Of a stretch of 64,000 nt of DNA, positions 9,352 to 17,290 are shown one piece after another. Positions within the stretch are counted from its first letter, which is position 1. Each line of letters begins with the position of its first letter. The notes under the pieces are model-generated. The model made no database searches. It saw nothing but the letters and a program-made list of their open reading frames with translations, and was not told the DNA's origin. The position numbers were made by a program, and so were the translations under genes. Source of the DNA: Parahoeflea alexandrii (GTDB lineage Bacteria > Pseudomonadota > Alphaproteobacteria > Rhizobiales > Rhizobiaceae); assembly GCF_024105735.1 (NCBI RefSeq), contig NZ_JAAAML010000001.1:1373809-1437808 (forward strand), written 5' to 3'.

Positions 9352-10190
9352 GCGAGCCCCGGGACTACGATCCTTCCGCCGAGGGTGCGGAGATGAATTT
9401 CGACGGGCGCATGTCCTATGGCGATTATCTCTGTCTCGACAAGGTCCTCTCGGCGCAGAATCCGCGAACCGATGCGCATGACGAGATGCTGTTCATCGTT
9501 CAGCACCAGACATCGGAATTGTGGATGCGGCTGGCGATCCACGAGATCGTCGCGGCGCGGGCGGCAATCCGCGCCGATCAGCTGCAGCCGGCGATGAAGA
9601 CCCTGGCGCGGGTGTCGCGGATATTCGAACAACTCAATTCGGCCTGGGACGTGCTCAGGACCATGACGCCGAGCGATTACACCCATTTCCGGCGCAAGCT
9701 GGGGCAATCTTCGGGTTTCCAGTCCTATCAGTACCGGATGATCGAATTCGCGCTCGGCAACCGCAATCACGCGATGATGCGGCCGCATGCGCATGTTCCC
9801 GGTGTGTCTGCAAAACTCGAGGCGGAGCTCAGCGAACCGAGCCTGTACGACGAGGCGATCCGGCTCGCGGCACGGCGTGGCATCGCCATGCCCGAAGAGG
9901 TGCTTTCCCGCGACGTGCGGCAGACCCACGCGCTGCATGACGGGGTGACCGAGGGTTGGAAAATGATCTACGAGGCGCCGGAAAAATATTGGGCGCTCTA
10001 CGAGGTTGCCGAGAAGCTGGTGGATCTCGAGGACTATTTCCGGCGCTGGCGCTTCAACCATGTGACCACCGTGGAACGGGTGATCGGGCTCAAGCGCGGC
10101 ACCGGCGGCACCGGCGGTACGAGCTATCTCAAGCGGATGCTTGATGTCGAGCTTTTCCCCGAACTCTGGCGTGTGCGGACCGAGTTGTAG
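9348..10190 (+). CDS. kynA: Tryptophan 2,3-dioxygenase
   Basis: A 280-residue haem dioxygenase that opens the indole ring of L-tryptophan to N-formylkynurenine. The family signatures are present: [30 protein letters not shown] with the substrate-contact His at 53, [13 protein letters not shown], and the haem ligand His at 238 in [11 protein letters not shown], followed by a glycine-rich loop. It starts inside the end of kynU. It is last in the first gene run; the following 143 bases carry a palindrome and a promoter-like pair. The formamidase needed between this enzyme and kynureninase is not encoded in the window. Confidence 0.95.
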   Translation: MSEPRDYDPSAEGAEMNFDGRMSYGDYLCLDKVLSAQNPRTDAHDEMLFIVQHQTSELWMRLAIHEIVAARAAIRADQLQPAMKTLARVSRIFEQLNSAWDVLRTMTPSDYTHFRRKLGQSSGFQSYQYRMIEFALGNRNHAMMRPHAHVPGVSAKLEAELSEPSLYDEAIRLAARRGIAMPEEVLSRDVRQTHALHDGVTEGWKMIYEAPEKYWALYEVAEKLVDLEDYFRRWRFNHVTTVERVIGLKRGTGGTGGTSYLKRMLDVELFPELWRVRTEL

Positions 10191-10216
10191 ACAGCGGTCG
10201 GGGCAGCCCGGGAGAG

Positions 10217-10236
10217 ATATTTCAGCCTTGAAATAT
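10217..10236. promoter_or_regulatory. Perfect palindromic operator-like site before the cupin gene
   Basis: ATATTTCA (10217-10224), GCCT, TGAAATAT (10229-10236) is a perfect 8-4-8 inverted repeat. It matches 16 of 20 aligned bases at 476-495, before the monooxygenase gene. It sits about 20 bases upstream of a promoter-like pair. Two related palindromes in front of the two halves of the island suggest one regulator, probably the MarR protein at 3605-4105. Confidence 0.5.
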
Positions 10237-10254
10237 CCATTCGGTTCGAAAGTC

Positions 10255-10284
10255 TTGGACTGCCTCTGGTGGGCGGGCTAGGCT
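10255..10284 (+). promoter_or_regulatory. Candidate sigma-70-type promoter for the cupin gene
   Basis: TTGGAC at 10255-10260 and TAGGCT at 10279-10284 are 18 bases apart, about 50 bases before the cupin start. The upstream palindrome at 10217-10236 would allow control from the same regulator. This is a pattern match only. Confidence 0.35.
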
Positions 10285-10333
10285 GATCCCGAAACCACCA
10301 CCATGACGGTTTGCCTGAAATTGGGAGAGCAGG

Positions 10334-11425
10334 TTGGATACGCGCGCAGAAATCAGGTTGCCGACTTCGGAACTCAGGGACGACCTGCCATTCTACACCA
10401 AGACGCTGAAGATGCGTCTCGACATGATCTATCCGGCGGATGACCCGGAAGTGGCGGTTCTTTCGGGTCATGGATTGAGGATCCGGATCGAGAAGGGCGC
10501 GCCGGAAGCGCCGGGAACGTTGCGCATCCTGACCGATGATCCGGACGGTTTTGCCGATGGCAAGCGCGAACTGGTCGCGCCGAACGGCACCCGTATCGAG
10601 ATCGACGAACTCAATCCGCCGATGGTTTTGCCACGGACCGAACACGCTTTCGTGGTTCGCAGGCTGGCCGACCAGGCGCCCTGGATTATAGGCCGTGCCG
10701 GGATGGAATACCGCGACCTGATCCCGACCCGGCTCGGCGGCGCGATGATCGCCTCGCATATCCGGGTACCTGACGGCCCGGTGCCCGACATGGTGCATTT
10801 CCACAAGGTGGGTTTCCAGCTGATCTTCTGCATTAATGGCTGGGTCGACGTGCTTTATGAGGATCAGGGCGGAACCCGCCGGCTGCATGCCGGCGACTGC
10901 TTCATCCAGCCACCGCAGATCCGCCACAAGGTGCTGCATGCGGCGGACGGGATAGAGGTGATCGAGATCGGCGTTCCGGCCGAACATGTCACCGAAATCG
11001 ATCACACGATGGAACTGCCGACACCGCATGAGCGGCCGGACCGGGAATGGGACGGCCAACGCTTCGTCCACAGCCTTGTCAAGGACGGCATCTTCACACC
11101 GTTCCGGATTCCCGGTTTTGAAGCCCGCGACACGACCATCAACGAGAACACCAAGGGTGTCGCGTCGGTCATGGTGGCGCGGCCTTCGGGAGTGCATTCG
11201 CCGGTCTGGACCCGGCACGAGGGCGACATCCTGTTCAATTTTGTCATGTCGGGAACCATGGTGCTGGAAGGCGAGGGCAAGGAGCCTTATCGTCTTGAAA
11301 AAGGCGATGCTTTTGTCATTCCACCGCGGATGGCAACGCGCTACAGTGACCCGAGCGGCGATCTGCAACTGCTGGAAGTCTCGCTTCCCGGATCGTTTGA
11401 AACACAGGTCGTTGAAGAAATCTGA
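10334..11425 (+). CDS. Double-cupin protein with an N-terminal glyoxalase (VOC)-like segment
   Basis: A 363-residue protein starting at TTG 10334 behind GGGAGAG. Residues 1-75 look like half of a vicinal-oxygen-chelate domain (LPTSELRDDLPFYTKTLKMR, then GHGLRIRIE). A first cupin domain (about 155-215) has MVHFHKVGFQLIF and GDCFIQPPQIRHKV, with several His positions able to hold a metal. A second cupin (about 290-350) has WTRHEGD and GDAFVIPPRMATRY, where the second-motif His is replaced. Many double cupins are dioxygenases or sugar/aryl-acid isomerases; the substrate here is unknown. It lies between kynA and the ABC importer, so a role in the aromatic pathway is likely but unproven. Confidence 0.6.
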   Translation: MDTRAEIRLPTSELRDDLPFYTKTLKMRLDMIYPADDPEVAVLSGHGLRIRIEKGAPEAPGTLRILTDDPDGFADGKRELVAPNGTRIEIDELNPPMVLPRTEHAFVVRRLADQAPWIIGRAGMEYRDLIPTRLGGAMIASHIRVPDGPVPDMVHFHKVGFQLIFCINGWVDVLYEDQGGTRRLHAGDCFIQPPQIRHKVLHAADGIEVIEIGVPAEHVTEIDHTMELPTPHERPDREWDGQRFVHSLVKDGIFTPFRIPGFEARDTTINENTKGVASVMVARPSGVHSPVWTRHEGDILFNFVMSGTMVLEGEGKEPYRLEKGDAFVIPPRMATRYSDPSGDLQLLEVSLPGSFETQVVEEI

Positions 11426-11493
11426 GCGTTTTTGATCAAGCCCGCGAGGCGCTCACATAGCATAGGGCACACAAATTCAATGGGAGCAGAACA

Positions 11494-12696
11494 ATGAAAA
11501 AAACAACATATGCATTGGCGATTGCGGCGTTGCTCGCGTCGAGCGCGTCAACTCTCGCAGCCGACACCAAAGTCGGAGTCCTGATGGACATCACCGGTCC
11601 GATCGCGAGCTTCATTCCGCCGCTGCAGAACGCGGCCAATCTGGCTTTCAGCCAGGTCAACGAACAGGGCGGACTGCTCGACGGTCAGGCCGTGGCGGTT
11701 TATGGCGACACCACCGGCTCCTCGCAGGGCGCGGTCGATGCCGCCGGCAAGCTGATCAACGTCGAGAATGTGCCGATCATCATGGGTGCGCTGATGTCGG
11801 GCACGACGATCGCCTCGGCCGAAGCCGCAGGCATTCCGGCCGGCGTGGTGCAGATTTCGCCAACTGCCACTTCGCCGGCGATGACCGGCATCCAGGACAA
11901 TGACCTGCTCTACCGCATCGTGCCGTCCGACAACTTCCAGGGTCAGGTGCTGGCCAAGATGGTGATGGATGAAGGTCTGACCAAGGTCGCCGTAACCTTC
12001 GTCAACAATGACTACGGCGTCGGCATCGGCGGCACCTTTGTCGAGGCCTACAAGGCGCTCGGCGGCGAAGTCGTGGCCGAAGTCAAGCATGAGGAAAAGA
12101 AGAACTCCTACCGTTCCGAACTGGCAACGCTGTCGAAAGCCGGCGGCGACGCGCTGGTGGTGGTCGCCTATGCCGGTGATTCCGGCGGGAAGATCGTCAA
12201 GCAGGCGATCGAAGGCGGGTTGTTCACAAGGTTCATCGGCACCGACGGTCTTCGCGATGAAGCCCTGATCTCCGATATTGGCGCGGAAGCGCTGGCGACC
12301 TCGTTCTTCTCGGCGCCGACCTCTCCTGCCGACAACCCGAACCAGGCCAAGTTGCACGAACTCTACACCGCGGCCTACAACGAGCCAGCCGACAAGCCGT
12401 TTGTCGACCAGACCTATGATGCCACCTTCCTGGCGCTGCTCGCCGTCGAGCAGGCCGGTTCCGCCGACCGCACAAAGATGGCCGAAGCACTGCGCGCCGT
12501 CGCCTCGGCTCCAGGCGAAAAAGTTGGTCCTGGTGAGTGGGCCAAGGCCAAGGCACTAATCGCCGAAGGCAAGGACATCGATTACGATGGTGCCGGCGGC
12601 AGCTACGACTTCGACGAAAACGGCGATGTGGCCGGATTTATCGGCAAGTTCGTCGTTGACGGCACTGTCTATAAGCAGGTTGCCATCGTCGAGTGA
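11494..12696 (+). CDS. Branched-chain-amino-acid-type ABC transporter substrate-binding protein
   Basis: A 400-residue periplasmic binding protein of the LivK type. It has a Sec signal peptide (KK followed by a hydrophobic stretch, cleavage near STLAAD at about residue 22), then KVGVLMDITGPIASFIPP and an inter-lobe region with VTFVNNDYGVG, as in receptor-type Peripla_BP_6 domains. It captures the ligand for the permease and ATPase genes that follow. Liv-type importers beside aromatic clusters often carry aromatic acids rather than leucine, so anthranilate, kynurenine or tryptophan are candidates. The ATG has a GGGAGC site. A strong hairpin separates it from the ATPase gene. Confidence 0.85.
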   Translation: MKKTTYALAIAALLASSASTLAADTKVGVLMDITGPIASFIPPLQNAANLAFSQVNEQGGLLDGQAVAVYGDTTGSSQGAVDAAGKLINVENVPIIMGALMSGTTIASAEAAGIPAGVVQISPTATSPAMTGIQDNDLLYRIVPSDNFQGQVLAKMVMDEGLTKVAVTFVNNDYGVGIGGTFVEAYKALGGEVVAEVKHEEKKNSYRSELATLSKAGGDALVVVAYAGDSGGKIVKQAIEGGLFTRFIGTDGLRDEALISDIGAEALATSFFSAPTSPADNPNQAKLHELYTAAYNEPADKPFVDQTYDATFLALLAVEQAGSADRTKMAEALRAVASAPGEKVGPGEWAKAKALIAEGKDIDYDGAGGSYDFDENGDVAGFIGKFVVDGTVYKQVAIVE

Positions 12697-12723
12697 TTCT
12701 GCCTGAACCGGCCTGAAACTTAA

Positions 12724-12752
12724 GCCCCTCCCTGCGACCCGCGGGGAGGGGC
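12724..12752 (+). terminator. Intercistronic hairpin between binding-protein and ATPase genes
   Basis: GCCCCTCC (12724-12731) pairs with GGAGGGGC (12745-12752), and the inner CTGC/GCGG bases extend the stem to about 12 pairs around a 5-base loop. No U-run follows, so it is more likely an mRNA-stabilising or partial-stop structure, as often found after periplasmic binding-protein genes. Confidence 0.6.
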
Positions 12753-12839
12753 ATAAACAAAGCGCGAGCCATCCGTCGGGCAAGGACCTGCTCGGAAAGG
12801 CTCGCCGGCGGTTGAACAAAACCGCACTATGGGGCGCAA

Positions 12840-13613
12840 ATGATATCAGTTGAACATGTGAAGGTGAGTTACGGCGGCCCCAATGTCGTCGATGACGTCA
12901 GCTTCGACATACCGTCCGGGCGTATCACCGGGCTTATCGGGCCGAATGGCGCCGGCAAGACCACGATGTTCAATGCGATTGCGGGGCATGTGGGACTGGC
13001 CGGCGGTCGTATCCTGCTCGAGGGCAAGGACATCACCGGGCTCAAGCCGCATCAGCGCGCGGCGCGCGGTCTGGCGAGGACCTTCCAGATCCCGCATGAA
13101 TTCTCTCAACTGACGGTGATCGAGAACTTCATGGCCGCCGCCGCCACCCCAATCGGCGAGAACGTGTTCAACGTCATTTTCCGGCGCGGCCGGTTTGCCG
13201 CCGAAGAAGAGGCGACATACCGCGCGGCACGCGACATGGTGACCTTTCTCGAGATCGACCATGTCAAGGACGAGAAGGCCGGCAACCTCTCGGGCGGCCA
13301 GAAGAAACTGCTGGAACTCGGCCGGGCGCTGATGCGCAAGCCCAAGATCATCCTGCTCGACGAGATCGGCGCCGGCATCAACCGCACCCTGCTGGCCAAG
13401 ATTTCCGACAAGATCCTGCTCTTGAACAAGGAGCAGGGGCTGACCTTCTGCCTGATCGAGCACGATCTCGATTATGTCTCGAAACTTTGCGACGAGGTCA
13501 TCGTCATGGCGCAGGGCACGCTTCTGACCCGTGGCTCGGTCGATGATGTGCGCCAGGATGCACGTGTCATCGAAGCCTATTTCGGTGGCGGAAAATACGA
13601 GGCTCAGTCATGA
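12840..13613 (+). CDS. livG: ABC transporter ATP-binding protein, LivG type
   Basis: A 257-residue ATPase with Walker A GLIGPNGAGKTTMFNAI, Q-loop region ARTFQIPHEF, signature LSGGQKKLLELGRAL, Walker B IILLDEIGAGIN and a switch His in LIEHDL. The C-terminal extension VIEAYFGGG is typical of LivG. The usual Pro after the catalytic Glu is Ile here, a mild oddity that keeps D and E. It energises uptake through the LivH/LivM pair. Its TGA overlaps the livF ATG (ATGA at 13610-13613). Confidence 0.88.
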   Translation: MISVEHVKVSYGGPNVVDDVSFDIPSGRITGLIGPNGAGKTTMFNAIAGHVGLAGGRILLEGKDITGLKPHQRAARGLARTFQIPHEFSQLTVIENFMAAAATPIGENVFNVIFRRGRFAAEEEATYRAARDMVTFLEIDHVKDEKAGNLSGGQKKLLELGRALMRKPKIILLDEIGAGINRTLLAKISDKILLLNKEQGLTFCLIEHDLDYVSKLCDEVIVMAQGTLLTRGSVDDVRQDARVIEAYFGGGKYEAQS

Positions 13614-14329
13614 GCGCTTTGCTGTCGGTTGCAGGGCTTACTGCCGGCTATGGCGGTGTGCCGATCATCGAGGGGGTCAATCTCGATGTGGCCGAACACG
13701 AGATCTCCGTCATCATCGGGCCGAACGGTGCCGGCAAGTCGACACTGCTCAAGACCATCTTCGCCCTGACCGCACGTTCGGAGGGCGAAATCAGCTTTGC
13801 CGGCAAGGAGATCACCGGTCTGAGGACGGCGCAGTTGGTGCCATTGGGCATTTCCATGGTGCCGCAGAGCCGCAACGTGTTTCCGACGCTCACCGTCGAC
13901 GAGAACCTCGATGTCGGCACCTATGCCGCGCCGCCAAAGGACAAGGAAAAGGTGCGCGAGAACGTGCTGTCGCTGTTTCCCGACCTCAGGGGCAAGCTTG
14001 ACCAGGCGGCGGGTGAACTCTCGGGTGGCCAGCGGCAGATGGTGGCGATGGGCCGGGCGCTGATGAGCGAGCCGAAGCTGCTGCTGCTCGACGAGCCGAC
14101 CGCGGGTCTTTCGCCGGCCTATCTCGAGATCATCTTCGATCTGCTGCTCGACATCCGCAAGCGCGGCGTGACCATCCTGATGGTCGAGCAGAACGCCAAG
14201 CAGGCGCTCAGGATCGCCGACAATGGCCATGTGCTGGTCAGCGGCAAGAATTTCGTTTCAGGAACGGGGGAGGCGCTGCTCAACGACGATGCGGTGCGGC
14301 GCTCCTTCCTCGGGGGTGCAGCAGCGTGA
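13610..14329 (+). CDS. livF: ABC transporter ATP-binding protein, LivF type
   Basis: A 239-residue ATPase with Walker A IIGPNGAGKSTLLKTIF, SMVPQSRNVFPTLTVDENL, signature LSGGQRQMVAMGRALM, Walker B LLLLDEPTAGLSP and ILMVEQNAKQAL. This short form without C-terminal additions is LivF, partner of LivG. It overlaps livG by 4 bases and livH by 4 bases (GTGA at 14326-14329), so the transporter genes form one coupled unit. Confidence 0.9.
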   Translation: MSALLSVAGLTAGYGGVPIIEGVNLDVAEHEISVIIGPNGAGKSTLLKTIFALTARSEGEISFAGKEITGLRTAQLVPLGISMVPQSRNVFPTLTVDENLDVGTYAAPPKDKEKVRENVLSLFPDLRGKLDQAAGELSGGQRQMVAMGRALMSEPKLLLLDEPTAGLSPAYLEIIFDLLLDIRKRGVTILMVEQNAKQALRIADNGHVLVSGKNFVSGTGEALLNDDAVRRSFLGGAAA

Positions 14330-15216
14330 TCGACTTTATCAACCTCTATCTGGTTCCGGGACTGACCATCGGCAGCGTCTATGCGCTTGGCGCGGTCGGC
14401 ATCTCGATGATCTTCGGGATTTTACGGTTTGCCCATTTCGCCCATGGCGACCTGATGACCATCGGCGGCTACGGCGTGCTGACCGCGGTCTGGTTCATTC
14501 CGCTGCATCCGCTGCTCTTGTTGCCGGTCGGCATGGCGCTGGCCATCGGGGCGGCGCTGGCGGTGGATGAGTTCTTCTACAAGCCGCTGAGAAAGCTGCC
14601 GACCATCTACACGGTGATCGCCTCCTTCGGTGTGGCACTGATCTTCCGCTCGTTGGCGCAGCTGTTCTGGAGTTCCGGCAACCAGGTGTTCGTTTCCGGC
14701 GTTCGGCCGCCAATGGTGTTCTTCGACACGTTCAGGATTTCGGAACTGCATCTGCAGGTTATCATCCTGACACTGATCATCGCCGTTGCGCTGCACTTCT
14801 TCCTGACCCGGTCGAAGCTTGGCCGGGCCATGCGCGCGGTTTCCGACGAGCCGGAACTGGCAGCCGTTGCAGGGCTTGATACCGAGCGCGTGGTGCGCTG
14901 GACCTGGGTGATCGGCGCCGCACTTGCCGCAACCGCGGGCGTGTTTGCCGGGATGGATACCTCGATGCATCCGAATCTCGGCTGGAACCTGCTGCTGGCG
15001 ATGTTCGCCGCGGCCGTGCTCGGCGGCATCGGCAAGCCGATGGGCGCGATTGCCGGCGGGCTGATCATCGGCATTGCCGAGGAAACCGCGACATTTACCT
15101 GGCTCAGCGACGAGCCGCTGATCTCGCCTTCCTACAAATCCGCGGTCGCCTTCTTCATCATGGTGGCGCTTTTGCTGTTCCGGCCGCAGGGCCTGTTCAA
15201 GGGGAGGCTTCTGTAA
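14326..15216 (+). CDS. livH: Branched-chain-type ABC transporter permease, LivH type
   Basis: A 296-residue inner-membrane permease with about eight hydrophobic helices. It has GLTIGSVYALGAVGISMIFG and FAHFAHGDLMTIGGY near the N-terminus, the LivH hallmarks, and the cytoplasmic coupling region SKLGRAMRAVSDEPELAAVAGLD. The start is GTG at 14326 within the end of livF. It pairs with LivM to form the channel. Confidence 0.88.
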   Translation: MIDFINLYLVPGLTIGSVYALGAVGISMIFGILRFAHFAHGDLMTIGGYGVLTAVWFIPLHPLLLLPVGMALAIGAALAVDEFFYKPLRKLPTIYTVIASFGVALIFRSLAQLFWSSGNQVFVSGVRPPMVFFDTFRISELHLQVIILTLIIAVALHFFLTRSKLGRAMRAVSDEPELAAVAGLDTERVVRWTWVIGAALAATAGVFAGMDTSMHPNLGWNLLLAMFAAAVLGGIGKPMGAIAGGLIIGIAEETATFTWLSDEPLISPSYKSAVAFFIMVALLLFRPQGLFKGRLL

Positions 15217-16160
15217 TGGAACTCACCGGCCTTTTCTTCTACCTGGTCAGCGTGCTGATCGCCGGCGGCATCTATGCCGTGCTCTGTCTCGCGCTCAATG
15301 TGCAATGGGGCATGGGTGGTCTGTTCAATGCCGGCATCGCCGGGTTCTTCGCGGTCGGCGCCTATACTTCGGCGATCGTCACTACGGCTGTCTCCACCAA
15401 GCATCTGGGTGGTTTCGAGCTGCCGATCCCGTTCGGACTTGTGGCGGCGATGATCGTCGCCGGGGTGACCGGCTGGGTGGTGGCCAAGATCTGCGTTCGG
15501 CTGAAGAGCGATTACCTGGCGATGGCCTCGGTCGGCATCGCCGAGATCCTGCGGCTGGTGATCGTCAACGAATCCTGGCTGACAAACGGCAGCCTCGGCA
15601 TTGCCGGGGTGCCGCGTCCGTTCGGCGATCTGGTGCAGGGCAGGGAGGCCGATCTTCTCTATCTGGCGATGGTGTGGCTCTGCGTGCTCGCCGTCTACAT
15701 CCTGTGCCAGAGGCTTTACGTCAGTCCCTGGGGGCGGACCTTGCGGGCGATCCGCGACAATGAGGATTCGGCGCGCGCCGCGGGCAAGGATGTCGACTGG
15801 TTCCGGTTGCAGACCTTCGTCATCGGTTGCGCCATCATGGGCCTCGCCGGCGCCCTGTCGGCACATTACTTCAAGTTCCTGTCACCGTCGGCAACCGAGC
15901 CGCTGCTGGTGACGTTCCTGGTCTGGGTGATGCTGATGGCCGGAGGATCCGGCAACAACAAGGGCGCCATCGTTGGTGCGCTTGCGATCTGGTTCATCTG
16001 GTCGGCGACCGAGATCATCACCAGCCGCTTGCCGCCGGAATGGATTACGCGCTCATCCTATATCCGCATGCTGCTGGTCGGCCTGCTCTTGCAGTTCGTG
16101 CTGCAGAAGTTCCGCTCCGGGCTGATCCCGGAGAAATCGCCGAAAATCAGATCCGATTGA
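15216..16160 (+). CDS. livM: Branched-chain-type ABC transporter permease, LivM type
   Basis: A 314-residue permease with about nine hydrophobic helices. It has GIYAVLCLALNVQWGMGGLFN near the start, FFAVGAYTSAIV, and the coupling loop PWGRTLRAIRDNEDSARAAG of LivM proteins. Its ATG overlaps the livH stop by one base (TAATG). It is the last gene of the importer and is followed by a perfect 9-pair hairpin and the convergent thioesterase gene. Confidence 0.88.
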   Translation: MELTGLFFYLVSVLIAGGIYAVLCLALNVQWGMGGLFNAGIAGFFAVGAYTSAIVTTAVSTKHLGGFELPIPFGLVAAMIVAGVTGWVVAKICVRLKSDYLAMASVGIAEILRLVIVNESWLTNGSLGIAGVPRPFGDLVQGREADLLYLAMVWLCVLAVYILCQRLYVSPWGRTLRAIRDNEDSARAAGKDVDWFRLQTFVIGCAIMGLAGALSAHYFKFLSPSATEPLLVTFLVWVMLMAGGSGNNKGAIVGALAIWFIWSATEIITSRLPPEWITRSSYIRMLLVGLLLQFVLQKFRSGLIPEKSPKIRSD

Positions 16161-16178
16161 CCTGAACTGCCGGCACAG

Positions 16179-16200
16179 TCCCGCAGATCACTCTGCGGGA
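16179..16200. terminator. Hairpin between convergent livM and thioesterase genes
   Basis: TCCCGCAGA (16179-16187), TCAC, TCTGCGGGA (16192-16200) is a perfect 9-pair stem whose loop contains the thioesterase stop codon. No U-run is present on either strand, so it may stop transcription weakly from both sides or protect 3' ends. Confidence 0.5.
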
Positions 16201-16613
16201 TCGGCTGGCAGGAACGAGAGCAGCTTGGCGCGGACGTCGTCCGGCCAGGGCATGGAGGTGTGTTCGTCGAGATGGCTCGCCGCCAGCACCTGCTTGCTCG
16301 TCCAGCGCTCCTCCTCGCCACACAGCACGGTGTGCTCCACGGTCATTGATGATCTGCCGACCTTGGTGACAGTCAGCTCGAAGGTCAGCTTGTCGCCGAA
16401 AAAAGAGGGCTTGGAGAAATCGCAGCTCAGATGCACCGTCGGCGTGCCCCAGCGTTCCTTCCAGATGATTTCGTGCCAGGGGTAGCCGATCGCCGCCCAG
16501 AACTCCTCGTTCACGCCATTGAGCAGGTTGAGATAGGACGGATAATAAGCGGTGCCGGAAATGTCGCAGTCGCCGAAATGCAGCATGCGATCTGTGGTAA
16601 AGCTGACAGTCAT
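16188..16613 (-). CDS. Acyl-CoA thioesterase, 4-hydroxybenzoyl-CoA thioesterase type
   Basis: A 141-residue single hotdog protein. The N-terminal FGDCDISGTAYYPSYLNLLN matches the D-x-x-G-x-x-Y-x-P active-site motif of 4-hydroxybenzoyl-CoA thioesterases, followed by EFWAAIGYPWHEI. The start at 16613 is chosen for AGGGGG a few bases upstream; the frame is open to 16700 without a better signal. It hydrolyses acyl- or aryl-CoA. Convergent to the importer and at the edge of the island, it may free CoA when aryl-CoA builds up. The link to the pathway is by position only. Confidence 0.75.
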   Translation of the reverse strand: MTVSFTTDRMLHFGDCDISGTAYYPSYLNLLNGVNEEFWAAIGYPWHEIIWKERWGTPTVHLSCDFSKPSFFGDKLTFELTVTKVGRSSMTVEHTVLCGEEERWTSKQVLAASHLDEHTSMPWPDDVRAKLLSFLPADPAE

Positions 16614-16778
16614 GATCCCCCCTTGAACGTAAATCCCTCCCGGATTTCGCATGCATGAGGCCATGAGGCAACTCCCCATAGGTTTGAAAGGTAATCGCAA
16701 GCTATCTCGAAAAGGAGCGGAGAAGGGCAGTCGTGAAACCGGCCGGGTGTGGGGCCCGGCCGGAAGTCAGACTGGCGA

Positions 16779-17189
16779 TCAAAGCGCGGCCATGATCGAC
16801 TTCTCGATTTCGTCGGTTGGGCTGTTGACCAAAGTCTTGGGCAATTCCAGCATGATCTTGTCCGTCACGCTGACATGCAGGCTCGGGCGGGTTTCACCGA
16901 GCGTGTCGGGATCGAGGACCAGGATGAGGTCGTCGAACTTGTGCGACTGGGCAAGCGCATAAAGGTGGTTTGCCAGGATTTTCGCAAATGTCGCTTCCAT
17001 CGATTCCTTGGCTGACATATCCGGCGGTTGTTTGCCGGCGGGACCCTGATCGGCGAGGTCGCCGGGTTCGAGATCTTTCGAATGCTGCAGCTTGAGATCG
17101 CCGTTCTTGCCGGCATTCCGGTAGAACTTGGCGCCCTCTCCGGTGCCGACAACGATGAGGGTCTTGTGTGGAACGGGCAGGTGGGTCAT
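16779..17189 (-). CDS. Host attachment family protein
   Basis: A 136-residue protein starting LPVPHKTLIVVGTGEGAKFY, with an acidic central linker and the C-terminal DLILVLDPDTLGETRPSLH and LPKTLVNSPTDEIEK. These match the Host_attach family (named from an Agrobacterium attachment-linked gene), now linked to the archaeo-eukaryotic release factor fold. The biochemical role is not known. A GAGGGAG site precedes the ATG; the open frame extends to 17519 without signals. It lies just downstream of the DJ-1 gene on the same strand. Confidence 0.75.
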   Translation of the reverse strand: MTHLPVPHKTLIVVGTGEGAKFYRNAGKNGDLKLQHSKDLEPGDLADQGPAGKQPPDMSAKESMEATFAKILANHLYALAQSHKFDDLILVLDPDTLGETRPSLHVSVTDKIMLELPKTLVNSPTDEIEKSIMAAL

Positions 17190-17290
17190 GCAATCTCCCT
17201 CGGGTGGTGGATGTTCAGCCCAGTGGACACCGGTTGGATGCTGAACGGGCTGGCCCGGGGCAGCCACAGAGGTGGCCACCCCGGTATAGG

